Source: an uncultured Muribaculaceae bacterium (GTDB lineage: Bacteria > Bacteroidota > Bacteroidia > Bacteroidales > Muribaculaceae). From it: DNA of 41,169 nt. Where the stretch lies: contig CAJUBC010000015.1 in the NCBI GenBank assembly GCA_910584545.1, positions 1 through 41,169 of the forward strand, written 5' to 3'. The translations under genes were made by a program, and so were the position numbers. The notes under the pieces were generated by a model. The model saw nothing but the letters and a program-made list of their open reading frames with translations, did not search any database and was not told the DNA's origin. Position 1 is the first letter of the stretch, and the number at the start of each line of letters is the position of its first letter. Of the stretch, positions 25,092-33,951 are shown piece by piece.

Positions 25092-25979
25092 ATGGCAACG
25101 TTAAGGGAACTGAAGACAAGAATCGGGTCGGTGGCTTCTACTGAGAAGATCACCGGCGCGATGAAGATGATTTCATCCGCCAAAGTGCATCAGAACGAGC
25201 TTGCGCTTCGTCGGCTACAGCCTTTCAAGGACAAGATCAAACAGATAATGGGGCACATACTGGCCACGGACCAGAATTTTGTGTCGCCGCTGATTGAGAC
25301 GCGGGAGGTGAAGAAAGCCGCCATGGTGGTGTTCGGATCTGACGACGGCCTGTGCGGAGCCTACAACATCAATATCTTGAAAGGTTTCCTCGCTGCTGTC
25401 GACAGACTGCAGGAAAAGTATGGCACCGATGTCGCCGTCGACGTGTATGCCGTGGGTCAGAAAGTTGACAAGGCAATCCGCCGCATGCGTGACCCTCGCC
25501 TGAACGTGATCAAGGTGGAAGGTGTCGACAGCAAGATGGAGGGTGCGAAGGTCAATGAGTTCACCCAGGGGCTTCGAGACGGCTTCATCGCCGGAGATAC
25601 CGATCTCGTGCAGGTGGTTTACATGAAGTTTTTCTCCATGAGCCGTCAGAAGCTTACAGTTGAGCAGCTTTTCCCGGTAAGTGAGGAGGCGGTGGCCGGC
25701 GATACATCCGGAAAAGACGACAATCAGCTTTATATCTTCGAGCCGGATCCCAACAGTATCTTCAACGAGGTGCTTCCTATGTTCGTCCTTTCGATGATGC
25801 AGGAAATCACGGTAGAGAACCGCGCTTCGGAACAGGCCGCCAGAGTTATGGCCATGCAGAGTGCAAACGACAACGCACAGAAACTGCTCGAAGAGCTGCA
25901 GCTTGAGTACAACAAGCTGCGTCAGCAGAGCATCACCACCGAGCTGCTCGACATCATCGGCGGCCAGGTGGAGCGGTAA
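25092..25979 (+). CDS. atpG: F1 ATP synthase subunit gamma
   Basis: This 295-residue central-shaft subunit rotates inside the alpha-beta hexamer. The N-terminal helix contains IGSVASTEKITGAMKMISSAK, and the C-terminal helix ends in EITEI-like QQSITTELLDIIGGQ. Between them is the Rossmann-like domain with FGSDDGLCGAYN. It is the last ATP synthase gene. A terminator hairpin begins nine bases after its stop, and nuoI follows. Confidence 0.95.
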   Translation: MATLRELKTRIGSVASTEKITGAMKMISSAKVHQNELALRRLQPFKDKIKQIMGHILATDQNFVSPLIETREVKKAAMVVFGSDDGLCGAYNINILKGFLAAVDRLQEKYGTDVAVDVYAVGQKVDKAIRRMRDPRLNVIKVEGVDSKMEGAKVNEFTQGLRDGFIAGDTDLVQVVYMKFFSMSRQKLTVEQLFPVSEEAVAGDTSGKDDNQLYIFEPDPNSIFNEVLPMFVLSMMQEITVENRASEQAARVMAMQSANDNAQKLLEELQLEYNKLRQQSITTELLDIIGGQVER

Positions 25980-25987
25980 TACCATAC

Positions 25988-26022
25988 GCAGGCCGCCGGC
26001 TTCGGCCGGCGGAATGCTTTTT
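25988..26022 (+). terminator. UUCG hairpin terminator between atpG and nuoI
   Basis: CCGCCGGC (25993-26000) and GCCGGCGG (26005-26012) form a perfect all-GC 8-bp stem closed by a TTCG tetraloop. GCA (25988-25990) and TGC (26015-26017) add an outer helix, and TTTTT (26018-26022) follows. This is a classical intrinsic terminator placed in the middle of the nuo/atp cluster. No TTTG/TAnnTTTG promoter is visible in the 39 bases between it and nuoI. Confidence 0.8.
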
Positions 26023-26061
26023 CAACAGATAACAATTTCAGAACAACCAACAATACGATTG

Positions 26062-26655
26062 ATGGCTAATATAGCAGAATATTTCAAATCGGTGGGAAGC
26101 GGCATCAAGAGTCTCGTCTCGGGAATGGGTGTCACGGGCAAGGAGTTCTTCACTCCCAAGATCACCGAGCAGTATCCCGAGAACAGGGGTACTCTTAAGA
26201 TTGCCGACCGCTTCAGGGCCGAACTTACGCTCATTTACGACGAGCAGGGACGCCACAAGTGCATCGGCTGCGGTATATGCCAGATGAACTGTCCGAACGG
26301 CACCATCAAGTTGGAGACAAAGATGGTGGATCTCCCCGACGGGAAGAAAAAACGCAAACTCGACAAGTATCTGTATGACCTCGGCAGCTGCACATTCTGC
26401 ATGCTCTGCGTCACTACCTGTCCACAGCATGCCCTTGAATTCTCCAACGATTTCGAGCAGGCAGTATTCACTCGCGACAAACTCGTCAAACAGCTCAACT
26501 ACCGGCCTGAGCCGGAGGGTGAGCCGTTGCCGGCTCCCAAGCCTGCCATAGCTCCCGAAGAGCTCGCCCGCATCAAGGCGGAGGCTCTCAAGAAGGCGGA
26601 GGCCATAAAGGCTGCCAAAGCCGCCGAGGCTGCCAAGGCCGCCGGAGCTGACTAA
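26062..26655 (+). CDS. nuoI: NADH-quinone oxidoreductase subunit I (two 4Fe-4S clusters)
   Basis: This ferredoxin-like subunit carries clusters N6a and N6b. The start at 26062 (MANIAEYF) gives 197 residues; earlier in-frame codons overlap atpG and the terminator. Both CxxCxxCxxxCP motifs are intact: Cys67, 70, 73 and 77, and Cys110, 113, 116 and 120. The last 40 residues are a low-complexity tail of Ala, Lys and Glu (LARIKAEALKKAEAIKAAKA onward) that is not part of the usual subunit. With nuoE, F and G missing, this subunit is a likely docking site for an alternative electron donor; that is inference from the known plant-chloroplast and archaeal 11-subunit enzymes. Confidence 0.95.
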   Translation: MANIAEYFKSVGSGIKSLVSGMGVTGKEFFTPKITEQYPENRGTLKIADRFRAELTLIYDEQGRHKCIGCGICQMNCPNGTIKLETKMVDLPDGKKKRKLDKYLYDLGSCTFCMLCVTTCPQHALEFSNDFEQAVFTRDKLVKQLNYRPEPEGEPLPAPKPAIAPEELARIKAEALKKAEAIKAAKAAEAAKAAGAD

Positions 26656-26719
26656 TGACTTCATCATACCGGGTCCGTGCAGGAGCCGGAATTAATTTGA
26701 AATTTTAACAACAATAATA

Positions 26720-27247
26720 ATGGATTCAGTTGCGAATATAATTTTGTATTTCGTGGTGGCGGCAATCATTGCGGTGTTTTCCATAATGACCGTTACCTCG
26801 CGCAGAATTTTACGCTCCGCCACTTATCTGCTCTTCGTACTCATAGGTACGGCCCTGTTCTATTTCCAGCTGGGCTATCAGTTCCTCGGAGGCGTCCAGA
26901 TCGCAGTTTACGCAGGCGGTATCATGGTGCTGTTCGTCTTCTCCATTCTGCTTACCCGCAGACCCGACGAGGAGACTGCCAGACTTGAGTCGCACCGCCG
27001 TCGCGTGGGCATCTCGATGTCGCTCGCCGGAGCGGTGCTCCTCCTGCTCGCCATATTTTATATGCCTCTTGTCGGTGGTGAGTCGCTCGCGGGCAGTATA
27101 GAGGCGGGACAGATGATCACCATGAAGGATATCGGCCATGCAATGCTCGGCACCGACCGGTTCCAGTACATGCTTCCCTTCGAGGCCGTCAGCGTGCTGT
27201 TGCTGTCTTGTATAATCGGCGGCGTTGTCGTTGCCCGCAAAAGATAA
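26720..27247 (+). CDS. nuoJ: NADH-quinone oxidoreductase subunit J
   Basis: This 175-residue membrane subunit has five predicted helices. The third helix region contains FLGGVQIAVYAGGIMVLFVF, the conserved segment whose pi-bulge is linked to conformational coupling in complex I. It starts 64 bases after nuoI, and nuoK follows after six bases. Confidence 0.94.
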   Translation: MDSVANIILYFVVAAIIAVFSIMTVTSRRILRSATYLLFVLIGTALFYFQLGYQFLGGVQIAVYAGGIMVLFVFSILLTRRPDEETARLESHRRRVGISMSLAGAVLLLLAIFYMPLVGGESLAGSIEAGQMITMKDIGHAMLGTDRFQYMLPFEAVSVLLLSCIIGGVVVARKR

Positions 27248-27253
27248 TTTATC

Positions 27254-27565
27254 ATGGACTTGAACATATTCTGGTATCTTGTGCCGAGCGTCATCATGTT
27301 TGCCGCCGGCGTCTACGGGTTCATCACCCGTAAAAATATGATCGCCATGCTCATATCCCTGGAACTTATCCTCAACTCCGCGGACCTCAACTTCGTGGTG
27401 TTCAACCGGTACCTGTTCCCGGGTTCGATGGAGGGCATGATCTTCACTCTGTTCGCCATCGCCATCGCCGCCGCAGAGACGGCTATTGCGATCTCGATTA
27501 TCATCAACATTTACCGCGAGGTTGGCAATTCCGATGTCACCTCTGTGAAACAAATGAGATTCTAA
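27254..27565 (+). CDS. nuoK: NADH-quinone oxidoreductase subunit K
   Basis: This 103-residue three-helix membrane subunit has the proton-path glutamates in ISLELILNSADLNFV (helix 2) and AAAETAIAISIII (helix 3). The size is normal. It lies between nuoJ and nuoL with gaps of six and three bases. Confidence 0.95.
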   Translation: MDLNIFWYLVPSVIMFAAGVYGFITRKNMIAMLISLELILNSADLNFVVFNRYLFPGSMEGMIFTLFAIAIAAAETAIAISIIINIYREVGNSDVTSVKQMRF

Positions 27566-27568
27566 GAC

Positions 27569-29554
27569 ATGGACATTACACTTCCTATACTGATTTTGGC
27601 GATTCCGTTCTCGATGTTCCTCATCCTCGGAATCGGGGGTGTGAAGATGTCGCGCAAACTTGCCGGCATCCTCGGCATCCTCGGCATGGGCACCGTGATG
27701 ACCTTGAGCTATATTGTCGCGCTGACTTACTTCTTCAGCGGTGACGCGGCGTTTATCGTCGACGGCGTGCGCCAGCAGCTCCAGATCTTCGATGTCACAT
27801 GGCTCGCTTTCACCGACCGTCTCGTGGTCAATATCGGCTTCCTGCTCGATCCCATTTCGGCTATGATGCTTGTGGTGATCACCACGATCTCTTTCATGGT
27901 CCACCTCTACAGCTGGGGGTACATGGAGCATGAGCCCGGTTTCCAGCGTTATTATGCGTTCCTCTCGCTCTTCTCGTTCTCGATGCTCGGTCTGGTGGTA
28001 GCGACCAACATTTTCCAGATGTACATCTTCTGGGAGCTCGTAGGTGTTTCCTCCTACCTGCTCATCGGATTCTTCTATAAGCTTCCCTCCGCGGTTTCGG
28101 CCTCGAAGAAAGCATTCATCGTCACCCGTTTCGCCGACCTGTTCATGCTGATCGGAATTCTGGTGCTCTCCTGGTATGTGTCGCATACCCCGGCCGACGG
28201 GCCTCTAGGCGGCGCCTCCGCCTTCAACTTCATGATGCTCAACTCGCAGCCCACAAACGTGCTGGCTTCGACCGTTGGCGCTACTTTCATGGGTGGCTCG
28301 GTGCTGACGTGGGCGATGATCCTGATATTCGTCGGAGGTATGGGTAAATCGGCGATGATGCCTCTCCACATCTGGCTACCCGACGCTATGGAAGGCCCGA
28401 CTCCTGTGTCGGCCCTCATCCACGCCGCAACTATGGTGGTGGCCGGTGTCTACCTCGTTGCCCGCTTCTTCCCACTCTACTGTATAGTGCCCGACTCGCT
28501 CACCTTCATCACCGTCGTAGGAGCCATCACGGCATTCTATGCAGCGGTAGTCGCCTGCGCCCAGATCGACATCAAGAGGGTACTCGCCTTCTCGACTATC
28601 TCGCAGATCGCGTTCATGATGGTGTCGCTCGGATGTGCATATAATGAACCCATCGAAGGTGTCCATTATGCGGGTCTCGGATACATGGCCTCCATGTTCC
28701 ACCTCTTCACTCACGCGATGTTCAAGGCGCTCCTATTCCTCGGAGCCGGAGCCCTCATCCACGCCGTCCACAGCAACAACTACACAGCGATGGGCGGTCT
28801 GCGCAAGTACATGCCGATAACCCACATCACATTCCTTATCGGCTGTCTCGCCATCGCCGGTATCTTCCCGTTCTCCGGATTTTTCTCCAAGGACGAGATG
28901 CTTACAGCCATGTTCTCACGCCATTGGTTCTGGGGAGCATGGATGACGATGGTTGCGGGTCTCACCGCTTTCTATATGTTCCGGCTCTACTACCTCATCT
29001 TCTGGTGGGAGGAGAATCCCGAATATAAGAAAGAGGGCCATAAGCCTCACGACGCTCCCTGGCAGATGTCGCTGCCGCTCATCATTCTTGCGGCAGTCAG
29101 CTGCGTGGCAGGATTCATTCCTTTCGGCGAACTCGTGACCTACAACGGTGAGCCCTATCATATCCACATCGAGCCTCAGGTTGCCGCGACATCGCTTACG
29201 GTTGCCATTCTCGCCATAGTGCTGGCAACGGTGATGTACCGCAAGAAGAACTCACTGCCGACCAAGATGAAGAATCTATGGCCAACCCTCTGGAAAGCCG
29301 CGAACCGCCGCTTCTATTGGGACGAGATGTATCAGTGGGTTACCCATAAGATAATCTTCGGCTGCATCTGCCGTGGAATCGCATGGTTCGACCGTCACGT
29401 GATCGACGGCACCATGAACGGACTCGCGGCCATGACCCAGTACTGCTCCGTCAAGATCAAAGGCATGCAGAGCGGCAATGTTCAGGCATACGTGGCCTGG
29501 TATCTCCTCGGAGCGATTCTGCTCGCAGCCATTACATGGATCTGTATATTATAA
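27569..29554 (+). CDS. nuoL: NADH-quinone oxidoreductase subunit L
   Basis: This distal antiporter-like proton pump of complex I has 661 residues. The conserved segment EHEPGFQRYYAFLSLFSFSML, the key glutamate in IFWELVGVSSYLLIGF and the lysine region GGMGKSAMMPLHIWLPDAMEGPTPVSALIHAATMV (in two parts) identify it. The C-terminal region includes the lateral amphipathic helix and the last transmembrane anchor. It is downstream of nuoK by three bases. Confidence 0.96.
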   Translation: MDITLPILILAIPFSMFLILGIGGVKMSRKLAGILGILGMGTVMTLSYIVALTYFFSGDAAFIVDGVRQQLQIFDVTWLAFTDRLVVNIGFLLDPISAMMLVVITTISFMVHLYSWGYMEHEPGFQRYYAFLSLFSFSMLGLVVATNIFQMYIFWELVGVSSYLLIGFFYKLPSAVSASKKAFIVTRFADLFMLIGILVLSWYVSHTPADGPLGGASAFNFMMLNSQPTNVLASTVGATFMGGSVLTWAMILIFVGGMGKSAMMPLHIWLPDAMEGPTPVSALIHAATMVVAGVYLVARFFPLYCIVPDSLTFITVVGAITAFYAAVVACAQIDIKRVLAFSTISQIAFMMVSLGCAYNEPIEGVHYAGLGYMASMFHLFTHAMFKALLFLGAGALIHAVHSNNYTAMGGLRKYMPITHITFLIGCLAIAGIFPFSGFFSKDEMLTAMFSRHWFWGAWMTMVAGLTAFYMFRLYYLIFWWEENPEYKKEGHKPHDAPWQMSLPLIILAAVSCVAGFIPFGELVTYNGEPYHIHIEPQVAATSLTVAILAIVLATVMYRKKNSLPTKMKNLWPTLWKAANRRFYWDEMYQWVTHKIIFGCICRGIAWFDRHVIDGTMNGLAAMTQYCSVKIKGMQSGNVQAYVAWYLLGAILLAAITWICIL

Positions 29555-29589
29555 CCCCTTATTTGACACAAGACGAAAATATTTAGATT

Positions 29590-31107
29590 ATGTTTAGCAA
29601 TATTTTGATATGGTTCGTTATCGTCCCGGTTCTCATGATGGCCGGTCTGGCATGTTGCGGAAACGGCAACATGAAGGCGATAAGGGGCGTGATGGTGGCC
29701 GGATCCACTGTCCTGCTTGCCATGGCAATCTGGCTTGTGGTTGACTTCCTCGGTCTCCGCGCAGCCGGCGCCACTGACGAGATGCTCTATACGGGCAGCT
29801 GGATGTGGTACAAGCCTCTGAACATTCATCTCGCAGTGGGAGTAGACGGCATCTCGGTGCTGATGCTTCTCCTCTCGTCGGTGATCGTTTTCGCGGGAAC
29901 CTTCGCTTCCTGGAAAATCAATCCGCTTCCCAAGAACTTCTTCCTTTGGTTCTGTCTCCTGTCGACCGGTGTGTTCGGATTCTTCATCTCCATAGACATG
30001 TTCACGATGTTCATGTTCTACGAGGTGGCGCTTATCCCGATGTACCTGCTGATCGGCGTCTGGGGCACGGGCCGCAAGGAATATTCGGCAATGAAGCTGA
30101 CCCTTATGCTCATGGGAGGTTCGGCGTTCCTGATGCTCGGTCTTCTCGGAATCTACTGGCACAGCGCTCCCGAAGGTCAGCCGCTGACATGGAACATTCT
30201 CGAGATCTCGCATAACGGCGCGATCGACGCCGGCTGGCAGAATCTTCTCTTCTGCTTCACGTTTGTAGGATTCGGTGTCCTCGGTGCCATGTTCCCGTTC
30301 CACACATGGAGCCCCGACGGTCATGCATGTGCGCCTACGGCAGTGTCGATGCTTCACGCTGGCGTACTTATGAAGCTCGGAGGCTACGGGTGCTTCCGAA
30401 TCGCGATCTTCCTGCTCCCCGCCGCCGCACATGAACTTGCGTGGATATTCATCATCCTGACAGGTATCAGCATCGTCTACGGAGCTTTCTCGGCCTGCGT
30501 GCAGACCGACCTCAAGTACATCAACGCCTACTCTTCGGTTTCGCACTGCGGTATGGTGCTCTTCGCGATACTGATGCTTAATAAGACTGCGATGACGGGA
30601 GGTATCCTCCAGATGCTCAGCCATGGTCTTATGACAGCCCTCTTCTTCGCGCTCATCGGTATGATCTACGGCCGTACGCACACCCGCGATATCCGTCAGA
30701 TGGGTGGCCTTATGAAAATAATGCCTTATCTCGGCGTATGCTACATGATTGCCGGTTTCGCTTCGCTCGGTCTTCCCGGTCTCTCCGGATTCGTAGCCGA
30801 GATGACCATCTTCTTCGGAGCTTTCGAGAACTCGAGTCTCTTCTACCGCATATTCGTGATCGCGGCCACCACTTCTATCGTTATCACAGCGGTCTATATC
30901 CTCCGTGTCGTCGGCAAGCTGATTCTCGGTCCTGTCCAGGACGAGCATCATCTCCAGCTCACCGACGCCTCCTGGTGGGAGCGGCTCGCCACAGTGACAC
31001 TTATCATCTGTCTGGCAGGTATCGGTTTCTTCCCCAACTGGATCAACGAGACCATCCAGCAGAGCTTTGTACCCATCATTAATGCATTGAACCTCGCAGC
31101 CGTCTGA
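29590..31107 (+). CDS. nuoM: NADH-quinone oxidoreductase subunit M
   Basis: This antiporter-like proton-pumping subunit has 505 residues and about 14 helices. Characteristic segments are FMFYEVALIPMYLLIGVWG, with the pumping glutamate, then FPFHTWSPDGHACAPTAVS and LHAGVLMKLGGYG. These place it in the NuoM group rather than NuoL or NuoN. Its antisense strand is also largely open because of the GC-rich codon pattern, but shows no protein-like features. Confidence 0.96.
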   Translation: MFSNILIWFVIVPVLMMAGLACCGNGNMKAIRGVMVAGSTVLLAMAIWLVVDFLGLRAAGATDEMLYTGSWMWYKPLNIHLAVGVDGISVLMLLLSSVIVFAGTFASWKINPLPKNFFLWFCLLSTGVFGFFISIDMFTMFMFYEVALIPMYLLIGVWGTGRKEYSAMKLTLMLMGGSAFLMLGLLGIYWHSAPEGQPLTWNILEISHNGAIDAGWQNLLFCFTFVGFGVLGAMFPFHTWSPDGHACAPTAVSMLHAGVLMKLGGYGCFRIAIFLLPAAAHELAWIFIILTGISIVYGAFSACVQTDLKYINAYSSVSHCGMVLFAILMLNKTAMTGGILQMLSHGLMTALFFALIGMIYGRTHTRDIRQMGGLMKIMPYLGVCYMIAGFASLGLPGLSGFVAEMTIFFGAFENSSLFYRIFVIAATTSIVITAVYILRVVGKLILGPVQDEHHLQLTDASWWERLATVTLIICLAGIGFFPNWINETIQQSFVPIINALNLAAV

Positions 31108-31136
31108 CCGGCCCGACATAAAACAACAATAGCAAA

Positions 31137-32588
31137 ATGGATTATTCACAATTTGGGGCTATGTTGCCCGAACTAATAATTCTCGGACTCTTCCTTGTAG
31201 TGTTCCTTCTGGACACGTTCACCAAGGATGGCTCCGCCAAGCGCTTCCTCACTCCGGTGACAACGGTGCTCTTCGGCCTCGCCACGGTGGCGATTTGGTT
31301 GATACCGTCGTGCGGTACCGAGGTCTTCGGCGGGATGTATGTCGATTCAGCGGCCTGCAAGGCCATGAAGGCTATTCTCTGTATAGGAGTCTTCATCGTA
31401 CTTCTCCAGTCTTCGGAATGGGTGGAAAGCGATGAGGTGGCGATTCGCAAAGGTGAGTTCTACGAGCTCATGCTCGTGACTCTCTTCGGGATGTTCCTTA
31501 TGATCTCGGCACGTCACTTCCTTCTTTTCGTGATCGGTCTGGAATCGGCGTCTCTGCCGCTCGCGGCAATGGTCGCTTTCAACAAGAAGCATTACGAGAG
31601 CCACGAGGCGGCTTTCAAATATATCATCACTGCGGTGTTCTCCTCGGCGATCCTGCTCGTAGGCCTTTCGTTCGTCTACGCTCTGTCCGGCGGCTCGCTC
31701 TACTTCGATGATATCCGTGCCGCCATCACTGCCTCCGAGATGAGCGGTCTCCTTGTGGTGGCTCTCGCGTTCGTCATCGCCGGTATCGGTTTCAAGCTCT
31801 CGCTTGTTCCCTTCCACCTCTGGACAGCCGATGTGTACCAGGGTGCGCCCACGGCCATCACATCGTATCTCTCCGTTATATCCAAGGGGTCTGCGGCATT
31901 CGCGTTCTTCGTGATTTTCGTGCAGGCCTTCGGCACAGTATATTCCGGAATCTGGGAATGGATGATGTACGCGGTAATCATATTGACCATTACTGTCGGT
32001 AATCTCTTTGCGATCCGTCAGAAGAACATGAAGCGATTCATGGCCTTCTCCTCTATATCGCAGGCAGGATACATCATGCTCGGCGTGATGACGGAATCCG
32101 CTCTCGGTCTCGGCTCGATGATGTACTATATATTCGTGTACGTTGTAAGCAACCTCGCGGTCTTCGGTGTGATTTCGGCAATCGAGAACAAGACCGGCAA
32201 GGTCGGTATGGATGATTACGACGGTCTCCACAAGAGCAACCCCTGGCTGTCGTTTGCGATGACCCTCGCGATGTTCTCGTTGGCAGGTATCCCGCCCTTC
32301 GCGGGATTCTTCAGCAAGTTCCTTATCTTTACATCGGTGACCGCATCAGGATCGATGGCTTTATACATGCTTGTGCTGGTGGCATTGATCAACACCATCA
32401 TCTCGCTTTACTACTACCTGCTCGTGGTGAAAGCCATCTGGATTAACCCTGGCGAGGCTAAGGTAGAGACGTTCAGGAGCGCGGCGGCAGAGAAGGTGGC
32501 GCTTTGGCTCTGTATCGGCGGTATCGTGTTCTTCGGACTTGTTCCCTGCATCTACGACTACTGCGTAAGTGCCGCTGCTCTGCTCTGA
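31137..32588 (+). CDS. nuoN: NADH-quinone oxidoreductase subunit N
   Basis: This third antiporter-like subunit has 483 residues and is the last gene of the cluster. LFVIGLESASLPLAAMVAF carries the helix-5 glutamate. FKLSLVPFHLWTADVYQGAP and the following KGSAAF region match the family. A perfect terminator begins 34 bases after the stop. Confidence 0.96.
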   Translation: MDYSQFGAMLPELIILGLFLVVFLLDTFTKDGSAKRFLTPVTTVLFGLATVAIWLIPSCGTEVFGGMYVDSAACKAMKAILCIGVFIVLLQSSEWVESDEVAIRKGEFYELMLVTLFGMFLMISARHFLLFVIGLESASLPLAAMVAFNKKHYESHEAAFKYIITAVFSSAILLVGLSFVYALSGGSLYFDDIRAAITASEMSGLLVVALAFVIAGIGFKLSLVPFHLWTADVYQGAPTAITSYLSVISKGSAAFAFFVIFVQAFGTVYSGIWEWMMYAVIILTITVGNLFAIRQKNMKRFMAFSSISQAGYIMLGVMTESALGLGSMMYYIFVYVVSNLAVFGVISAIENKTGKVGMDDYDGLHKSNPWLSFAMTLAMFSLAGIPPFAGFFSKFLIFTSVTASGSMALYMLVLVALINTIISLYYYLLVVKAIWINPGEAKVETFRSAAAEKVALWLCIGGIVFFGLVPCIYDYCVSAAALL

Positions 32589-32621
32589 TCAAAGACCCCA
32601 CTATATAACATTATATACCCG

Positions 32622-32655
32622 AAGTGGTGCGCGAGCCGTCGCGCACCACTTTTTG
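32622..32655 (+). terminator. Strong terminator closing the nuo-atp cluster
   Basis: AAGTGGTGCGCGA (32622-32634) and TCGCGCACCACTT (32639-32651) make a perfect 13-bp stem with a GCCG loop, followed by more T residues. It is the clear 3' end of the 17-kb energy cluster. Confidence 0.92.
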
Positions 32656-32728
32656 CAATAATATAATAACTCCCCGCCACTTTCGTTACATATAATAATA
32701 TTCCCTACAAGTACCTGAAAAGCCAACT

Positions 32729-33487
32729 ATGTACACCTTGAAAGAATTACGCGAGAGAAAATCAGTAAGAGGTTATTCCGACGAAAGCCTGCCGGAGGAT
32801 ATGCGGAATGCGCTGAATGCCGAGGCTACGTTTGTCAATTGCCATGAATCCGGCTTGAATTTTCAGGTCAGGTTTGATGATCCCGACCCGTTCAAGGGCT
32901 TCTCGCGTAGTTACGGTATGTTTCATGGTGTGCGTAATTATCTTGCCGCGATAATAGATCCGACGTTCGGTTTTGCAGCTGAAAGAGCCGGGTATTATGC
33001 TGAGGAATTCGTAATGAAGGCGGTGTCGCTCGGTCTCGGCACATGCTTTGTCGGCGGCACGTTCTCAAGGACCGCTACCGATGTACGAATGGAGGTGTAC
33101 GAAAAGATGCCGTTTATCGTAGCGTTCGGTCATGCAACTTCCGGCACACCGCTGATAGGACGCGTCAGCGCTGCGATGATACACAGAAAGAAGATGGACC
33201 AGTCGCAGTTCTTCGACGGCACTGTCAAGGAATATGCTGAGGCGCTTCACCATTTCCCCTGGTTGCAGAAGGGTATAGGTGCGGTAGCATGCGCTCCGTC
33301 TGCCCTGAACGCGCGTCCGGTGCGTATCGGCGTTGTCTCGGATGAATCCGGACTGAGTGTCGTGGCAAGAGTCGCGGATTACGAAAAGAATGCAGTCGAC
33401 CTCGGAATAGCGAAGTATAATTTCGCCTCTGCGGTAGGTGGAGAATGGGAATGGGGAAACGAAGGCAAATTCCTGATGTCGCTTTGA
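32729..33487 (+). CDS. Nitroreductase-family flavoprotein
   Basis: This 252-residue protein starts with TLKELRERKSVRGY, the basic FMN-phosphate motif of nitroreductases. It continues with a duplicated-type fold: an AGYYAEEFVMKAVSLGLGTCFVGG segment in the first half, and WLQKGIGAVACAPSALNARPVRI in the second half. This two-part pattern fits the TM1586-like nitroreductases, which are FMN-dependent NAD(P)H oxidoreductases of unknown physiological substrate. The gene stands alone, with no clear Bacteroidetes promoter in the 73 bases between the cluster terminator and its ATG. An AT-rich 11-bp hairpin lies 21 bases after the stop. Confidence 0.85.
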   Translation: MYTLKELRERKSVRGYSDESLPEDMRNALNAEATFVNCHESGLNFQVRFDDPDPFKGFSRSYGMFHGVRNYLAAIIDPTFGFAAERAGYYAEEFVMKAVSLGLGTCFVGGTFSRTATDVRMEVYEKMPFIVAFGHATSGTPLIGRVSAAMIHRKKMDQSQFFDGTVKEYAEALHHFPWLQKGIGAVACAPSALNARPVRIGVVSDESGLSVVARVADYEKNAVDLGIAKYNFASAVGGEWEWGNEGKFLMSL

Positions 33488-33508
33488 GATTTTATTTGAA
33501 GAGTAGCT

Positions 33509-33540
33509 TATAAAACTAAATGTCCGATATTAGTTTTATA
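33509..33540 (+). terminator. AT-rich perfect hairpin after the nitroreductase gene
   Basis: TATAAAACTAA (33509-33519) and TTAGTTTTATA (33530-33540) form a perfect 11-bp stem with a 10-base loop. The stem is AT-rich and no T tract follows, so it may be a weak terminator or a protein-binding palindrome. TAAAACTAAT recurs at 33711-33720. Confidence 0.45.
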
Positions 33541-33588
33541 TGGAATTTGTCTAAATATGGTGCAGGATGATGAACCTGTGGTTTTATC

Positions 33589-33614
33589 GACACTTAAATT
33601 TTTTGAAAAGTGTC
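33589..33614. repeat. Inverted repeat GACACTT/AAGTGTC
   Basis: GACACTT (33589-33595) and AAGTGTC (33608-33614) flank a 12-base T-rich centre in the gene-free stretch 33488-33951. That stretch also holds the preceding hairpin and the promoter at 33762-33792. The repeat may be an operator, but it is short. Confidence 0.25.
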
Positions 33615-33761
33615 AAGATTAAGAGTGATAATAAATTACGATAATTTTCGAAGCGGTGACAGAATCGGTTGAATGTGGGTTTTATCAGCTGATTTTATTA
33701 ATATAATCCATAAAACTAATGCATAGGAGGGGTTGGACGTTGCACTTTTCTCTGAAAATAA

Positions 33762-33792
33762 TTTGCGGTTTGAGTAATAATTATTAAATTTG
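33762..33792 (+). promoter_or_regulatory. Bacteroidetes-type promoter for the unknown gene
   Basis: TTTG (33762-33765), a 19-base spacer and TAAATTTG (33785-33792) match the consensus exactly. Transcription would start near 33798, leaving a leader of about 155 bases before the gene, long enough for regulation. Confidence 0.75.
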
Positions 33793-33951
33793 AGCGGAAA
33801 TCCTGAAAATGTCGATTCCAGCCATCTTTTGTGCCGAATATTGACTTAGCCGATAGTCCGAACGATACTTGATGGAATCCTATATTGAGCAGGAAGCAAT
33901 CCCATATTGCAGGCAGATATCAGCGTCGATAGGATCAATAAACATAGATAT

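Noticed and set aside
26810..28186. Minus-strand open frame of 458 codons over nuoJ-nuoL
   Set aside because: It spans three well-supported genes, has low-complexity acidic and His-rich composition, and shows no domain.
29482..31149. Long open frame of 555 codons on the minus strand over nuoM
   Set aside because: It is rich in Glu, His, Arg and Asp, as expected for the antisense of GC-rich membrane-protein codons. nuoM on the plus strand has full family motifs.
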